This document shows positions 56,108 through 63,914 of a stretch of 64,000 nucleotides of DNA, in pieces. The position numbers and the translations under genes are program-made. Position 1 is the stretch's first letter. Each line of letters starts with the position of its first letter. The DNA is from Flavobacterium glycines. Its GTDB lineage: Bacteria; Bacteroidota; Bacteroidia; Flavobacteriales; Flavobacteriaceae. The stretch lies in NCBI RefSeq assembly GCF_900100165.1, contig NZ_FNEO01000001.1, positions 1 to 64,000 on the forward strand, read 5' to 3'. The notes beneath the pieces were generated by a model. The model was not told the origin of the DNA. It searched no databases and saw only the letters and a list, made by a program, of their open reading frames with translations.

Positions 56108-56256
56108 CAGAAATATTACCAACGAATTAAATAATCAATCCAAAACAGTTTTAAAGTAAGACACTAACTTAACAATGAAATGTAAAATTTCAAAGATTTT
56201 TATTAAAACCAAAAATAATCTTACATATATTTATTGCGAATTTTAATCAAACCAAA

Positions 56257-56892
56257 ATGAAAAAACTATTTTTATCAGCATCTCTTGCCTTTTTTGGCGT
56301 AATCTCGGCACAAACAGAAAAAGGGGCATTTATTATCAGCGGAAAAACAGGTCTAAATTTTACATCAAACAATGTAAAATACAAATTAGGCGGAGAAACT
56401 GATGAATCCAAAACAAATTCATTCAATATCTCACCTGCTATAGGTTATTTCGTTGCCAATAATTTTGCACTAGGATTAGCATTCGATTATAAATCGACAA
56501 CAACCAAACAACAAGTAAAAACAATCATTCCCATCGCAACAGAAAACACCAAAGAAACACAAAACATACTTTCTATAGTTCCAAATGTAACTTATTTCTT
56601 TTTTAAAGGAAAAACGAAACCTTATTTTGGCACAGGGTTAGGCTTAGCAAATTCAAAATATAAAAGCAATTACACAAAAAATTCATCTTCTGAATATCAA
56701 TTTTCATACACTACTAAAAACAACATCGGATTAGTTTTAACAGCAAATGGGGGAATACTCTTTATAATCACCCCAAGCATAAGTGCAGATCTAGGAATAG
56801 GTTATGCTAATTACTCACCTAAAAACAACGGAATTAAAACAAGTTCCAGTGCTTTTGGTGCAAATGCTGGTATCAGCGTATTTTTAAAGTAA
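56257..56892 (+). CDS. Outer-membrane beta-barrel protein (OmpA/OprF-like fold)
   Basis: A 211-residue protein with signal peptide (MKKLFLSASLAFFGVISAQ) and alternating hydrophobic/polar beta strands (for example GAFIISGKTGLNFTS, FALGLAFDYKS, KPYFGTGLGLANSKY) ending SSAFGANAGISVFLK, with a hydrophobic C-terminal strand as in outer-membrane barrels. About eight strands. Function unknown. A terminator follows; no partner gene is evident. Confidence 0.82.
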   Translation: MKKLFLSASLAFFGVISAQTEKGAFIISGKTGLNFTSNNVKYKLGGETDESKTNSFNISPAIGYFVANNFALGLAFDYKSTTTKQQVKTIIPIATENTKETQNILSIVPNVTYFFFKGKTKPYFGTGLGLANSKYKSNYTKNSSSEYQFSYTTKNNIGLVLTANGGILFIITPSISADLGIGYANYSPKNNGIKTSSSAFGANAGISVFLK

Positions 56893-56907
56893 AAATGAAC
56901 CAAACAA

Positions 56908-56942
56908 AAAAGGGTTAGCAAAACAAGCTAACCCTTTTATAT
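56908..56942. terminator. Terminator between the barrel gene and metZ
   Basis: AAAAGGGTTAGC and GCTAACCCTTTT form a 12-bp stem (56908-56938) with a 7-base loop, flanked by A- and T-runs, between convergent genes. Confidence 0.85.
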
Positions 56943-56958
56943 TTATAAAGCAATCTTA

Positions 56959-58131
56959 CTATGAAAGCGCCTGCTCTAAATCGGCAATTACATCTTTTAC
57001 AGTTTCTAAACCTACAGAAACACGTACTAAGCCTTCGGTAATACCAACCGCTAACTTTTCTTCAGTAGACAACTTACTATGAGTAGTAGAAGCAGGATGC
57101 GTTACAATTGTTTTCGCATCTCCAATATTAGCCGAAAGTGAACACAATTTTATTTTATCTAAGAAAGCCCTACCTGCTTCAAGCCCACCTTTGATTTCAA
57201 ACGCAATAATATTCCCACCCAAAAGCATTTGCTTTTTAGCCACTTCATATTTTGGATGTGACTTTAAGAAAGGATACTTCACACTGTTTACGCTAGGATG
57301 ATTCTCTAAAAACTCAGCTACTTTGATGGCATTTTCACAATGTCTTTCCACACGAAGCGCTAAAGTTTCCATACTTTTAGACAATACCCAGGCATTAAAT
57401 GGTGACATTGCCGGACCTGTATTTCTTGAGAAAAGATAAATTTGACGAATTAAATCGGCATCACCTACTGCAACTCCGCCTAAAACTCTTCCCTGACCAT
57501 CCATCAACTTCGTTGCCGAATGTACCACAATATGAGCACCATATTTAATAGGCTGTTGGATATAAGGCGTTGCAAAACAGTTATCCACAATTAAAATCAA
57601 ATTGTGTTTTTTAGCAATTTCTCCCAATAATTCCAAATCAATTACATCAACACCCGGATTGGTAGGCGTTTCAACATATAAAATTTTAGAATTAGGTTGA
57701 ATAAAACTTTCAATTGTTTCTGGCTTATTGATATCAAAATACGAAGTCGTAATATTCCATTTTGGAAAATAAGTCATGAACAATGCATGCGTAGAACCAA
57801 AAACACTTCCGGCAGACACGATATGATCGCCTGAACTTAATAAAGCCGCGAAAGTCGAATAAATAGCAGCCATTCCTGTTGCAAAAGCATAACCAGCCTC
57901 AGCTCCTTCCATAGCACAAACCTTGTCTACAAACTCAGTTGTGTTTGGATTAGAAAAACGACTGTAGATATTACGAACCTTTTCTTCCGTAAAAGAAGCT
58001 CTCATATCCTCAGCATCCTCAAATACAAAACTTGAAGATAAGTACAAAGGTGTTGAATGTTCCTGATATTGCGTTCTATCTAAATGTGTACGTATGGCTT
58101 GAGTTTCAAAACCAAATTCTTGTTCGTCCAT
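56959..58131 (-). CDS. metZ: O-acetyl/O-succinylhomoserine sulfhydrylase (trans-sulfuration PLP enzyme)
   Basis: A 390-residue Cys/Met-metabolism PLP enzyme. Motifs: YSRFSNPNTTEFVDKVCAMEGAEAGYAFATGMAAI (about 54-88), LYVETPTNPGVDVIDL, LIVDNCFATPYIQQP and the Schiff-base lysine in VHSATKLMDGQGRVLGG (about 202-218). It would combine activated homoserine from MetX with sulfide from the sulfite reductase to give homocysteine. A gamma-synthase or gamma-lyase role cannot be excluded, but the operon with metX and thrA supports sulfhydrylation. Confidence 0.9.
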   Translation of the reverse strand: MDEQEFGFETQAIRTHLDRTQYQEHSTPLYLSSSFVFEDAEDMRASFTEEKVRNIYSRFSNPNTTEFVDKVCAMEGAEAGYAFATGMAAIYSTFAALLSSGDHIVSAGSVFGSTHALFMTYFPKWNITTSYFDINKPETIESFIQPNSKILYVETPTNPGVDVIDLELLGEIAKKHNLILIVDNCFATPYIQQPIKYGAHIVVHSATKLMDGQGRVLGGVAVGDADLIRQIYLFSRNTGPAMSPFNAWVLSKSMETLALRVERHCENAIKVAEFLENHPSVNSVKYPFLKSHPKYEVAKKQMLLGGNIIAFEIKGGLEAGRAFLDKIKLCSLSANIGDAKTIVTHPASTTHSKLSTEEKLAVGITEGLVRVSVGLETVKDVIADLEQALS

Positions 58132-58240
58132 TTTTTTTTATTTTTTAACACAAGTTGCACAAATTAGCACAAATTCATATTGTTTTAAATTTTACCAATT
58201 AAACTTAATAAAACTGTTTAATTTTTATTTTCTATATTAA

Positions 58241-58672
58241 TTATTTCGCTAATTCGATTCCGTTCAAAATTACTTTGTAATGAATCGTAGCTGTAGGTTG
58301 TACCGTTTTAGAAACTGAGCAATATTTTTCAAAAGATAATTGTGCTGCTTTTGCTGCTTTATCTTCTTTGATATCTCCTTCTAAAGAAAATACTACATAA
58401 ATATTTTTAAAAGGTTTAGCATCTCCTACCTGAACCCTTTCACCTTCCACCTCAGCTTTGAAAGAAGTGATTTCCTGACGTTGTTTTTTCAAGATCGAAA
58501 TCATATCAATTCCACTACATCCTGCAACTCCCATCAATACTAATTCCATTGGACTTGGCCCCATGTCATTACCTCCAAAATCAGGACGGGCATCTACATT
58601 AACTATATGTCCTCTTTCATTTTTCAATTGAAAATGAAAGTTTTCGTTTACTCTGTCTAATGTTATTTTCAT
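58241..58672 (-). CDS. OsmC-family peroxiredoxin-like protein
   Basis: A 143-residue OsmC/Ohr-fold protein. VDARPDFGGNDMGPSPMELVLMGVAGCSGIDMISILKKQR contains the first conserved Cys near residue 50; the second, in FEKYCSVSKTVQ near residue 117, is also present. The start at 58672 (MKITLDRVNENFHF) is the first ATG; the open frame extends to a TTG at 58714, which would add an unrelated tail. Within the metX-thrA operon, a role in thiol or sulfide stress is inferred. Confidence 0.85.
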   Translation of the reverse strand: MKITLDRVNENFHFQLKNERGHIVNVDARPDFGGNDMGPSPMELVLMGVAGCSGIDMISILKKQRQEITSFKAEVEGERVQVGDAKPFKNIYVVFSLEGDIKEDKAAKAAQLSFEKYCSVSKTVQPTATIHYKVILNGIELAK

Positions 58673-58735
58673 AATACAATTTATTTTATAGAACACGGGT
58701 GAAACTAGTTTCAACCGATGATTTAACTATTTTTT

Positions 58736-58978
58736 TTATTTATCTTCAGTTTCTAAATTATTAATTCCGTTTAAATAATCCTCAATAATTTCTTTTGAAA
58801 CCTCTAAATCGGACTCATCAACTTGAAGCTTAACAGGATTTAAACCTCCAGAAGCAACAACCCAAGGTTCAATATTTGACATATATTCATTTTGACTAAA
58901 AACTGAAATTTCTCTTCCTTCCAATAAATTTTTAACATTCATTGCTTCAAAATAAGATCCACTAAAAACTACTACCAT
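58736..58978 (-). CDS. DUF2007 putative signal-transducing protein
   Basis: An 80-residue protein with the DUF2007 pattern: VVVFSGSYFEAMNVKNLLEGREISVFSQN at the N-terminus and a VKLQVDESDLEVSKEIIEDYL helix-strand end. The fold resembles PII-like small ligand-binding domains. Function unknown. It is located between thrA (52 bases upstream) and osmC on the same strand. Confidence 0.82.
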   Translation of the reverse strand: MVVVFSGSYFEAMNVKNLLEGREISVFSQNEYMSNIEPWVVASGGLNPVKLQVDESDLEVSKEIIEDYLNGINNLETEDK

Positions 58979-59030
58979 AATTTTAAATTTTTATTTCTGA
59001 ACACTAAAAAAAACACTGAATACTAAAAAA

Positions 59031-61442
59031 CTATCCTTTATCCGATAATCTTAAAATATCTCCAAAAACCCCTCTTGCGGTTACTGCCGAACCAGCTCCG
59101 GCTCCCTGAATTACAATTGGTCGGTCGCCGTAAGATTCTGTATAAATTTCAAAGAAAGAATCCGAACCTTTCAAACCTCCTAAAGCAGTATCTGATGGAA
59201 CCGAAACTAATTTCACTTCTAATATTCCTTTGTCATTCTGTAAATCACCTGACAATTCACCTATATAACGTAACACGTGATTTGGTTTTTGCTCTTCTTT
59301 AATCTTGGTATAAATTGGATCAAACTCTTTTAATTTAGTCAGGAAATCAGCGGCGCTTCCTTCACGCAAATGCTCCGGAATTAAATTTTGAATTGCAATT
59401 TCTTCAAATTCATTTTGCAAATCCAATTCTCTGGCCAAAATCAATAATTTTCTACCTACATCATTTCCACATAAATCCTCACGTGGATCTGGTTCAGTAT
59501 AGCCATTATCAATCGCTTCTTTCAATATATCACTGAACGGAGCATCTTTTGCAGAGAAATTATTGAATAAATAACTCAATGTTCCTGAGAAAACGCCTTT
59601 GATTTTCGTGATATTTTCACCCGAAAGATGCAATAATTTTATCGTATCAATCAACGGCAATCCCGCACCTACATTGGTTTCGTACAAATAATTCTTTTGA
59701 TTTTCAGCCAATACTTTTCTCAGCTCTTTATAGAAACCATAACTCAACGTATTAGCTACTTTATTGGACGAAATTAAATCAAATCCATTTTCAACTAATG
59801 GAATGTAATTTTCTACAAATGCAGCACTGGCAGTATTATCAACAGCAATTAAGTTTTCCAGATGATTCTCATTTGCGTAAGCGATAACATCTTTGATCGT
59901 ATATGCAAAGCCGTTAGTTTGAATTTCATTTACCCAGTTAGGCGAAACACCGTCTTTGTTTAGCAACACATTTTTAGAATTAGCAATCGCAAAAATATTC
60001 AGTTTAATATCTTTTCTTTTCTCGATAGCTTTTGCCGATTCTAAAATTTGATTAATCAATGTTCCTCCTACTAATCCGTGACCAAAAACTGCAATATTGA
60101 TTTTTTTAGACACTCCAAAAATCTCACCGTGAATTACATTTAGCGCTTTGTTCAGTTCGGATTTTTTAACCACTAAACTCACATTTTTTCCGGTAACTGT
60201 ATTATTGAAAAGAATAGGAATGATTTTATTTTTAATCAAAGCCGTATAAGGACGATAAAAAGTACTTAAATCCTGCCCGATAATTGAAATTACCGAAACA
60301 TCATCAGTCACCGAAATTTTATTTACATCCTTAGAATAAAAGTCATTCTCAAATTCTTTTTCCAACTCTATCATTGCTTTAGTAGCCTGAGATTCTGCAA
60401 CCACTAAACCAATTCCTCTTTCAGAAGACCCCTGAGAAATAATACTTACACTGATATTATTATCTCCCATCACTTTAAAAATACGGGCATCTACTCCTGT
60501 CTTACCCAGCAAACCTCTACCTTCCAAATTCACTAAAGCCAAATCTTCTAAAACCGAAAGCGTTTTAATTCCTCCTGATTTTGAAGTAGCCGTAATTAAT
60601 GTTCCTTCGTTTTCATGATTAAAAGTATTCAATATTCGAAGTGGAATATTTTTTTCCAACAAAGGAATAATGGTTTTAGCATGTAAAATTGTAGCTCCAA
60701 AATTAGCCAACTCATTCGCTTCATTAAAAGTCAAATGGTCAATTTTTTTTGCATCGGCTACTAAATCTGGATTAGCGGTATAAATCCCATCGACATGGGT
60801 GTAATTTTGTAATTCCTTTGCATCTAAATAATTAGCCAGCAACGAAGCCGTATAATTACTTCCGTTGCGACCTAAAGTAGTCGTAACATTGTTAATATTA
60901 GAGCCAATGAAACCGGTCACAACATTAACCGCATCATCGTTGTCTTTGAAATATTTAATTACATTTTTCTTAGATACCTGCTCCAAAGGTTGAGCATCCC
61001 CAAATTTTGAATCGGTTTTCAGAAAAGTTCTCGAATCGGCAAAACGAGCATTTACGCCTTTTTCAACTAAAATTGCCGTTAATAATTTTGCCGAAAGCAA
61101 TTCGCCAATTGAAAGAATCTGATCTTTAATCTTCGAACTGTAATCACCAATTAAGCTAACTCCTTCAAACAATTTATCCAAAACTGCAAATTCTTCAGAT
61201 AAGTCTACATTTGCATAAACATCTTGTTGGTATTTTTTAAATTGCTCCAACAAACTTTTATAATCGGCATTTTTTGAAGCTACCGCTAATATCTCTTCTA
61301 ATTCATCGGTTGCATTTCCACGTGCAGAAACTACAATGGCTATTTTTTCACCTTGATTTACTTTATCAGTAATAATAGAAACAACTTTATTGATTCCTTC
61401 ACCATTCGATAAAGATTTACCTCCAAATTTTAATATTTTCAT
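59031..61442 (-). CDS. thrA: Bifunctional aspartate kinase/homoserine dehydrogenase
   Basis: An 803-residue fusion giving homoserine from aspartate. N-terminal kinase: MKILKFGGKSLSNGEG (1-16), VTGFIGSNINNVTTTLGRNGSNYTAS; two ACT domains near residues 290-455 (sensing threonine in the E. coli homologue); homoserine dehydrogenase: NIAVFGHGLVGGTLINQI (about 463-480), ETNVGAGLPLIDTIK, GVFSGTLSYLFNNF and YTEPDPREDLCGNDVGRKLLILARE. It overlaps nothing, begins 22 bases after metX and feeds it with homoserine. Confidence 0.95.
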   Translation of the reverse strand: MKILKFGGKSLSNGEGINKVVSIITDKVNQGEKIAIVVSARGNATDELEEILAVASKNADYKSLLEQFKKYQQDVYANVDLSEEFAVLDKLFEGVSLIGDYSSKIKDQILSIGELLSAKLLTAILVEKGVNARFADSRTFLKTDSKFGDAQPLEQVSKKNVIKYFKDNDDAVNVVTGFIGSNINNVTTTLGRNGSNYTASLLANYLDAKELQNYTHVDGIYTANPDLVADAKKIDHLTFNEANELANFGATILHAKTIIPLLEKNIPLRILNTFNHENEGTLITATSKSGGIKTLSVLEDLALVNLEGRGLLGKTGVDARIFKVMGDNNISVSIISQGSSERGIGLVVAESQATKAMIELEKEFENDFYSKDVNKISVTDDVSVISIIGQDLSTFYRPYTALIKNKIIPILFNNTVTGKNVSLVVKKSELNKALNVIHGEIFGVSKKINIAVFGHGLVGGTLINQILESAKAIEKRKDIKLNIFAIANSKNVLLNKDGVSPNWVNEIQTNGFAYTIKDVIAYANENHLENLIAVDNTASAAFVENYIPLVENGFDLISSNKVANTLSYGFYKELRKVLAENQKNYLYETNVGAGLPLIDTIKLLHLSGENITKIKGVFSGTLSYLFNNFSAKDAPFSDILKEAIDNGYTEPDPREDLCGNDVGRKLLILARELDLQNEFEEIAIQNLIPEHLREGSAADFLTKLKEFDPIYTKIKEEQKPNHVLRYIGELSGDLQNDKGILEVKLVSVPSDTALGGLKGSDSFFEIYTESYGDRPIVIQGAGAGSAVTARGVFGDILRLSDKG

Positions 61443-61464
61443 CTAATTATATTTTGTGTTGCTA

Positions 61465-62433
61465 CTAAAAAACAGGAGCAAGCAAGTTGTTTAATTGTTC
61501 ATATTCTATCAGGAAAGCATCGTGTCCGTGAATGGACTCTATTTCGTTATAAGAAACATTTACGTTATGCTTTTTCAACTCCTGATAGGTTTCCTTATTC
61601 TCTTTGGCGGTAAAAAACAAATCTGAATTTATACCGATAATATGTATTGTGGCCTCAATTTTTGAAGCAAAAACTTCGAAAGAATCACTATTTCGGGTCA
61701 CATCGATCGTTTTTAATAATTGATTCATCATTTTATAAGAGGCCAATTGAAAACGTTTTTGCAATTTTTTCCCGTGATGAAGCAACCAACTTTCGATATT
61801 AAATATAGCTAATTCCTCATTAATGGTTCGGTCAAATTTCATCTTGAAAGATTCCGGAGTTCTGTAACACAACATCGCATGAATACGAGCATCTTCAATT
61901 GGATTTGACGAATTTTTTAAAATTTGCTCCTGCAAAAAACAATTCGCTATCAACCAATCAGTCGATTTCCAGTCAGTAGCTATTGGAATTAAATGCAAGG
62001 CCAACTTAGGTTCTAAAGCAATCATTTCCCAGGCAATTCCTCCACCTACTGAACCTCCAATAACTGCATATAATTGTTCTATTTTAAGACATTTAACCCC
62101 CTCCATAAAAAGTCTGGCAACATCTCTGGCAGTAAAATCCAAATAATTCTCCACTATAATCCCATCATAACCATTCCCTGGAACATTAAAAGCTAAAATG
62201 CTGTATTTATTGGTATCAATAGTTTTATTTTCTCCAATTAAATCATTCCACCATCCTGCTGAACCAATAACCTGAGAATTCCCAGTCAATGCGTGATTTA
62301 CCAAAACAACAGGTGCTGTATTCAATTCAGGCCCAAAAGCCTGGTAGCTTAAATTTAAAACAGGATAAAACACACCACTCTCGGTAGTGAAATTTTGAAT
62401 TATAATGTGATTGGGTTTATTTTCCAACTTCAA
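61465..62433 (-). CDS. metX: Homoserine O-acetyltransferase (MetX) family alpha/beta hydrolase
   Basis: A 322-residue enzyme, somewhat shorter than classical MetX (about 350-380). It acylates homoserine. Features: VVLVNHALTGNSQVIGSAGWWNDLIG, NVPGNGYDG, nucleophile Ser in YAVIGGSVGGGIAWEMI (about 143-159), Asp in GINSDLFFTAKE and His in SIHGHDAFLIEY. The frame has no ATG before residue 80; it opens at TTG codons (62433 and 62427), so a TTG start is required. A SAM-I riboswitch lies directly upstream. Confidence 0.9.
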   Translation of the reverse strand: MKLENKPNHIIIQNFTTESGVFYPVLNLSYQAFGPELNTAPVVLVNHALTGNSQVIGSAGWWNDLIGENKTIDTNKYSILAFNVPGNGYDGIIVENYLDFTARDVARLFMEGVKCLKIEQLYAVIGGSVGGGIAWEMIALEPKLALHLIPIATDWKSTDWLIANCFLQEQILKNSSNPIEDARIHAMLCYRTPESFKMKFDRTINEELAIFNIESWLLHHGKKLQKRFQLASYKMMNQLLKTIDVTRNSDSFEVFASKIEATIHIIGINSDLFFTAKENKETYQELKKHNVNVSYNEIESIHGHDAFLIEYEQLNNLLAPVF

Positions 62434-62500
62434 ATCTTTAATATAGGATTGATTATGGAAATATTAAAAAGAAAGTTCAATAAACTAGAAGATTTACATT

Positions 62501-62601
62501 GTTATCTTTTCCCGATTCGGGATAGAATGTAGCACCTTCTTCGACAATCGAAGGGTTGCTAAGGCTTCATCGGGTCTAATCCCTCGTCCTTTCTTTATAA
62601 C
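62501..62601 (-). ncRNA. SAM-I riboswitch controlling metX
   Basis: The minus strand shows the S-box core: P1 GTTAT / ATAAC, the GATGAAGCC..GCAACCC segment, P3 TTCG-ATTG-TCGAA, the GAAGGTGCTA.ATTC junction, and P4 TCCCGAATCGGGA. All the conserved elements are in order. A downstream CTTTCTTT (62468-62475) can pair with AAAGAAAG at the 5' side of P1 (62589-62596), giving an alternative to P1. There is no terminator before the start, so control is likely translational or through this pairing. Confidence 0.88.
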
Positions 62602-62631
62602 ATTTCAATATGCTTACGAACTTTAAAGTGG

Positions 62632-62639
62632 CAAAGTAA
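62632..62639 (-). promoter_or_regulatory. Possible -7 element of metX
   Basis: TTACTTTG on the minus strand is one mismatch from TAnnTTTG and lies about 30 bases before the riboswitch. TTG triplets occur 16-20 bases upstream. Confidence 0.4.
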
Positions 62640-62703
62640 CCACTATTTTTCCAAACAAACAAATTTTGCCAATGCAGTTTTAAATTGGCAATTATATAAT
62701 AAA

Positions 62704-62752
62704 CAAACGCAGACCATCGCTGAACACAAAATCCAGAAATTACCTGCGTTTG
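62704..62752 (-). terminator. Possible terminator after the 68-residue gene
   Basis: CAAACGCAG (62704-62712) and CTGCGTTTG (62744-62752) form a 9-bp stem with a 31-base loop, followed by a T-rich stretch on the minus strand. The large loop makes it uncertain. Confidence 0.4.
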
Positions 62753-62776
62753 AATTTTATAGTAACGAAATTACAA

Positions 62777-62983
62777 TTAGATAAATAGTGTTTCATTTTC
62801 TTTAGAATACATCAAAAACGTTAATGAATTAGATGCTTTTTTTTGACTTTTAGCATCCTCCGCTACATTAATACCAAATCTGGTATTTGTTAATTCTATT
62901 CTATTTCTGTTTTCTTCACTATTATTAGTCCTTATTTCTCTTATAAAGTCTAACGCCCTTGTAATCATTCTTCTTGTGCTCAT
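62777..62983 (-). CDS. Small hypothetical protein downstream of the tandem attenuators
   Basis: A 68-residue charged protein (MSTRRMITRALDFIREIRTN at the start) with no signal peptide, membrane segment or cysteine. It starts at an ATG 62 bases after the second terminator-like hairpin and has no promoter of its own that I can see. I do not recognise it; it may be the gene that the tandem leader peptides control, or a spurious ORF. Confidence 0.4.
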   Translation of the reverse strand: MSTRRMITRALDFIREIRTNNSEENRNRIELTNTRFGINVAEDAKSQKKASNSLTFLMYSKENETLFI

Positions 62984-63045
62984 GATGTTTAAATTTAATT
63001 TATTTGACTTATTGTTTGTTTTATTAAAATCTATGTTTGTTGTAT

Positions 63046-63079
63046 AAAAAAACCCTTTTGATAGGTACCAAAAGGGTTT
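63046..63079 (-). terminator. Attenuator-like terminator T2
   Basis: On the minus strand AAACCCTTTTG pairs with CAAAAGGGTTT (63050-63079), followed by seven T. Its 5' arm CTTTTGGT (63067-63074) can pair with ACCAAAAG at 63100-63107, which begins at the last base of the preceding ORF's stop codon. Confidence 0.85.
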
Positions 63080-63106
63080 ATATATTTTTATAAACGATAC
63101 TTTTGG

Positions 63107-63184
63107 TTAACAACAGACCAGCATCTGTACACAAAGTACAGCCGCCGAAGATTGCTTTTTCATCTTATTGTTAATACTAATCAT
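63107..63184 (-). CDS. Leader-peptide-like short ORF 2 (cysteine-ended)
   Basis: A 25-codon ORF ending AAVLCVQMLVCC, so three cysteine and one methionine codons lie in the last eight positions (plus an internal ATG start at 63163 that would give 18 residues). The stop codon abuts the antiterminator arm of T2. Position between two terminators, on a sulfur-amino-acid operon, suggests an attenuator leader. Confidence 0.6.
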   Translation of the reverse strand: MISINNKMKKQSSAAVLCVQMLVCC

Positions 63185-63222
63185 TGTTATTCTATTTTAA
63201 TTTTATTATTTGTGTTGTAAAC

Positions 63223-63252
63223 AAAAAGCCTCCTAATTTCTTAGGAGGCTTT
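63223..63252 (-). terminator. Attenuator-like terminator T1
   Basis: A perfect 12-bp stem, AAAGCCTCCTAA / TTAGGAGGCTTT (63225-63252), with a 4-base loop and a T-run. It sits 33 bases after short ORF 1. Confidence 0.88.
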
Positions 63253-63284
63253 TGCTATATTTTTGTCTTATTTGAATAAAAACA

Positions 63285-63353
63285 TTAAGCAATTGCACTC
63301 CTGCAAATTCCCTTAGATTGAACCATAGCTTTTTTACAAATAATAAAATTCAT
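63285..63353 (-). CDS. Leader-peptide-like short ORF 1
   Basis: A 22-codon ORF (MNFIICKKAMVQSKGI..., ending CRSAIA) with AAGGAG two bases before the ATG, an unusual Shine-Dalgarno-like match for this phylum. Transcription from the promoter at 63377-63405 enters it directly. AGGAG(T)GC inside codons 18-20 can pair with GCCTCCT in the T1 arm. Confidence 0.55.
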   Translation of the reverse strand: MNFIICKKAMVQSKGICRSAIA

Positions 63354-63376
63354 TTCTCCTTTTTTGTTTTGTGTTA

Positions 63377-63405
63377 CAAAGATATAAAAAAAACTTTACC
63401 ACCAA
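63377..63405 (-). promoter_or_regulatory. Promoter of the tandem leader ORFs
   Basis: On the minus strand TTG (63403-63405) is 18 bases before TATCTTTG (63377-63384), a full consensus match. No other TAnnTTTG occurs between here and the 68-residue gene, so it is the only promoter for the array. Confidence 0.75.
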
Positions 63406-63409
63406 CTAC

Positions 63410-63736
63410 ATTTTTAAAATTTTAAACCCAAAAAAAGCTAATTAACAGTTAATTATGAGTTTTTATGTCTATTTTAAGATATTGATTGTAAAAACAAATC
63501 AAAAAAGAGCTTTTTCGCTCGGAAAATTCACTAAATTAACCTTATTCCACCCTTTTGATTTGATATTCAAATATACTACCAAAAACAGAAACACATGTTA
63601 ATTGATCTTTAAATTAAAGTTATCTTAAACCAACCTAAAACCATCTATTTGTATTTACATTTTCCCAAACAATCCCAATTCTCTTAAATATTTAAAATTT
63701 TAGTTCAGTTTCATTTACAATTCAAAAATGGTTTCA
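63410..63736. other. Non-coding spacer between the divergent leader and metK
   Basis: An AT-rich stretch of about 330 bases. I see no ORF with a plausible start, no tRNA and no strong hairpin; a weak GAGC/GCTC hairpin lies near 63508-63521. Confidence 0.4.
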
Positions 63737-63744
63737 TACCTTTG
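63737..63744 (+). promoter_or_regulatory. -7 element of metK
   Basis: TACCTTTG, a full TAnnTTTG match, 14 bases before the riboswitch. No TTG at the ideal distance was seen. Confidence 0.55.
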
Positions 63745-63757
63745 CACCTCAAAATAC

Positions 63758-63862
63758 GAGAGGAAAAATTTGAACTGATTGCAACCTCTTCATAATGAAC
63801 CCAGTTGATTATGAATACTGAAGATTTTCAGTAGAAAAAAATGCTAAAGCAGAAAACCTCCT
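63758..63862 (+). ncRNA. SAM-I riboswitch controlling metK
   Basis: The Bacteroidota variant of the S-box: P1 GAGG / CCTC (63760-63763 and 63857-63860), the TTTGAACTGATTGCAACCTC core, P3 TTCATAAT / ATTATGAA (63789-63796 and 63808-63815), P4 TACTGAA-GAT-TTTCAGTA-type hairpin (63816-63832), and AATGCTAAAGC. A downstream TTTTTTCCTC (63882-63891), just before the start codon, can pair with GAGGAAAAA (63760-63768), replacing P1. Confidence 0.85.
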
Positions 63863-63914
63863 TTAGTCCTTTTTGCAGTTATTTTTTCCTCGCTTAATAT
63901 TAAAAACAATAATT

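Noticed and set aside
58673..58714. Extension of the OsmC protein to a TTG start
   Set aside because: It adds an unrelated 14-residue tail before a good ATG that begins the family fold.
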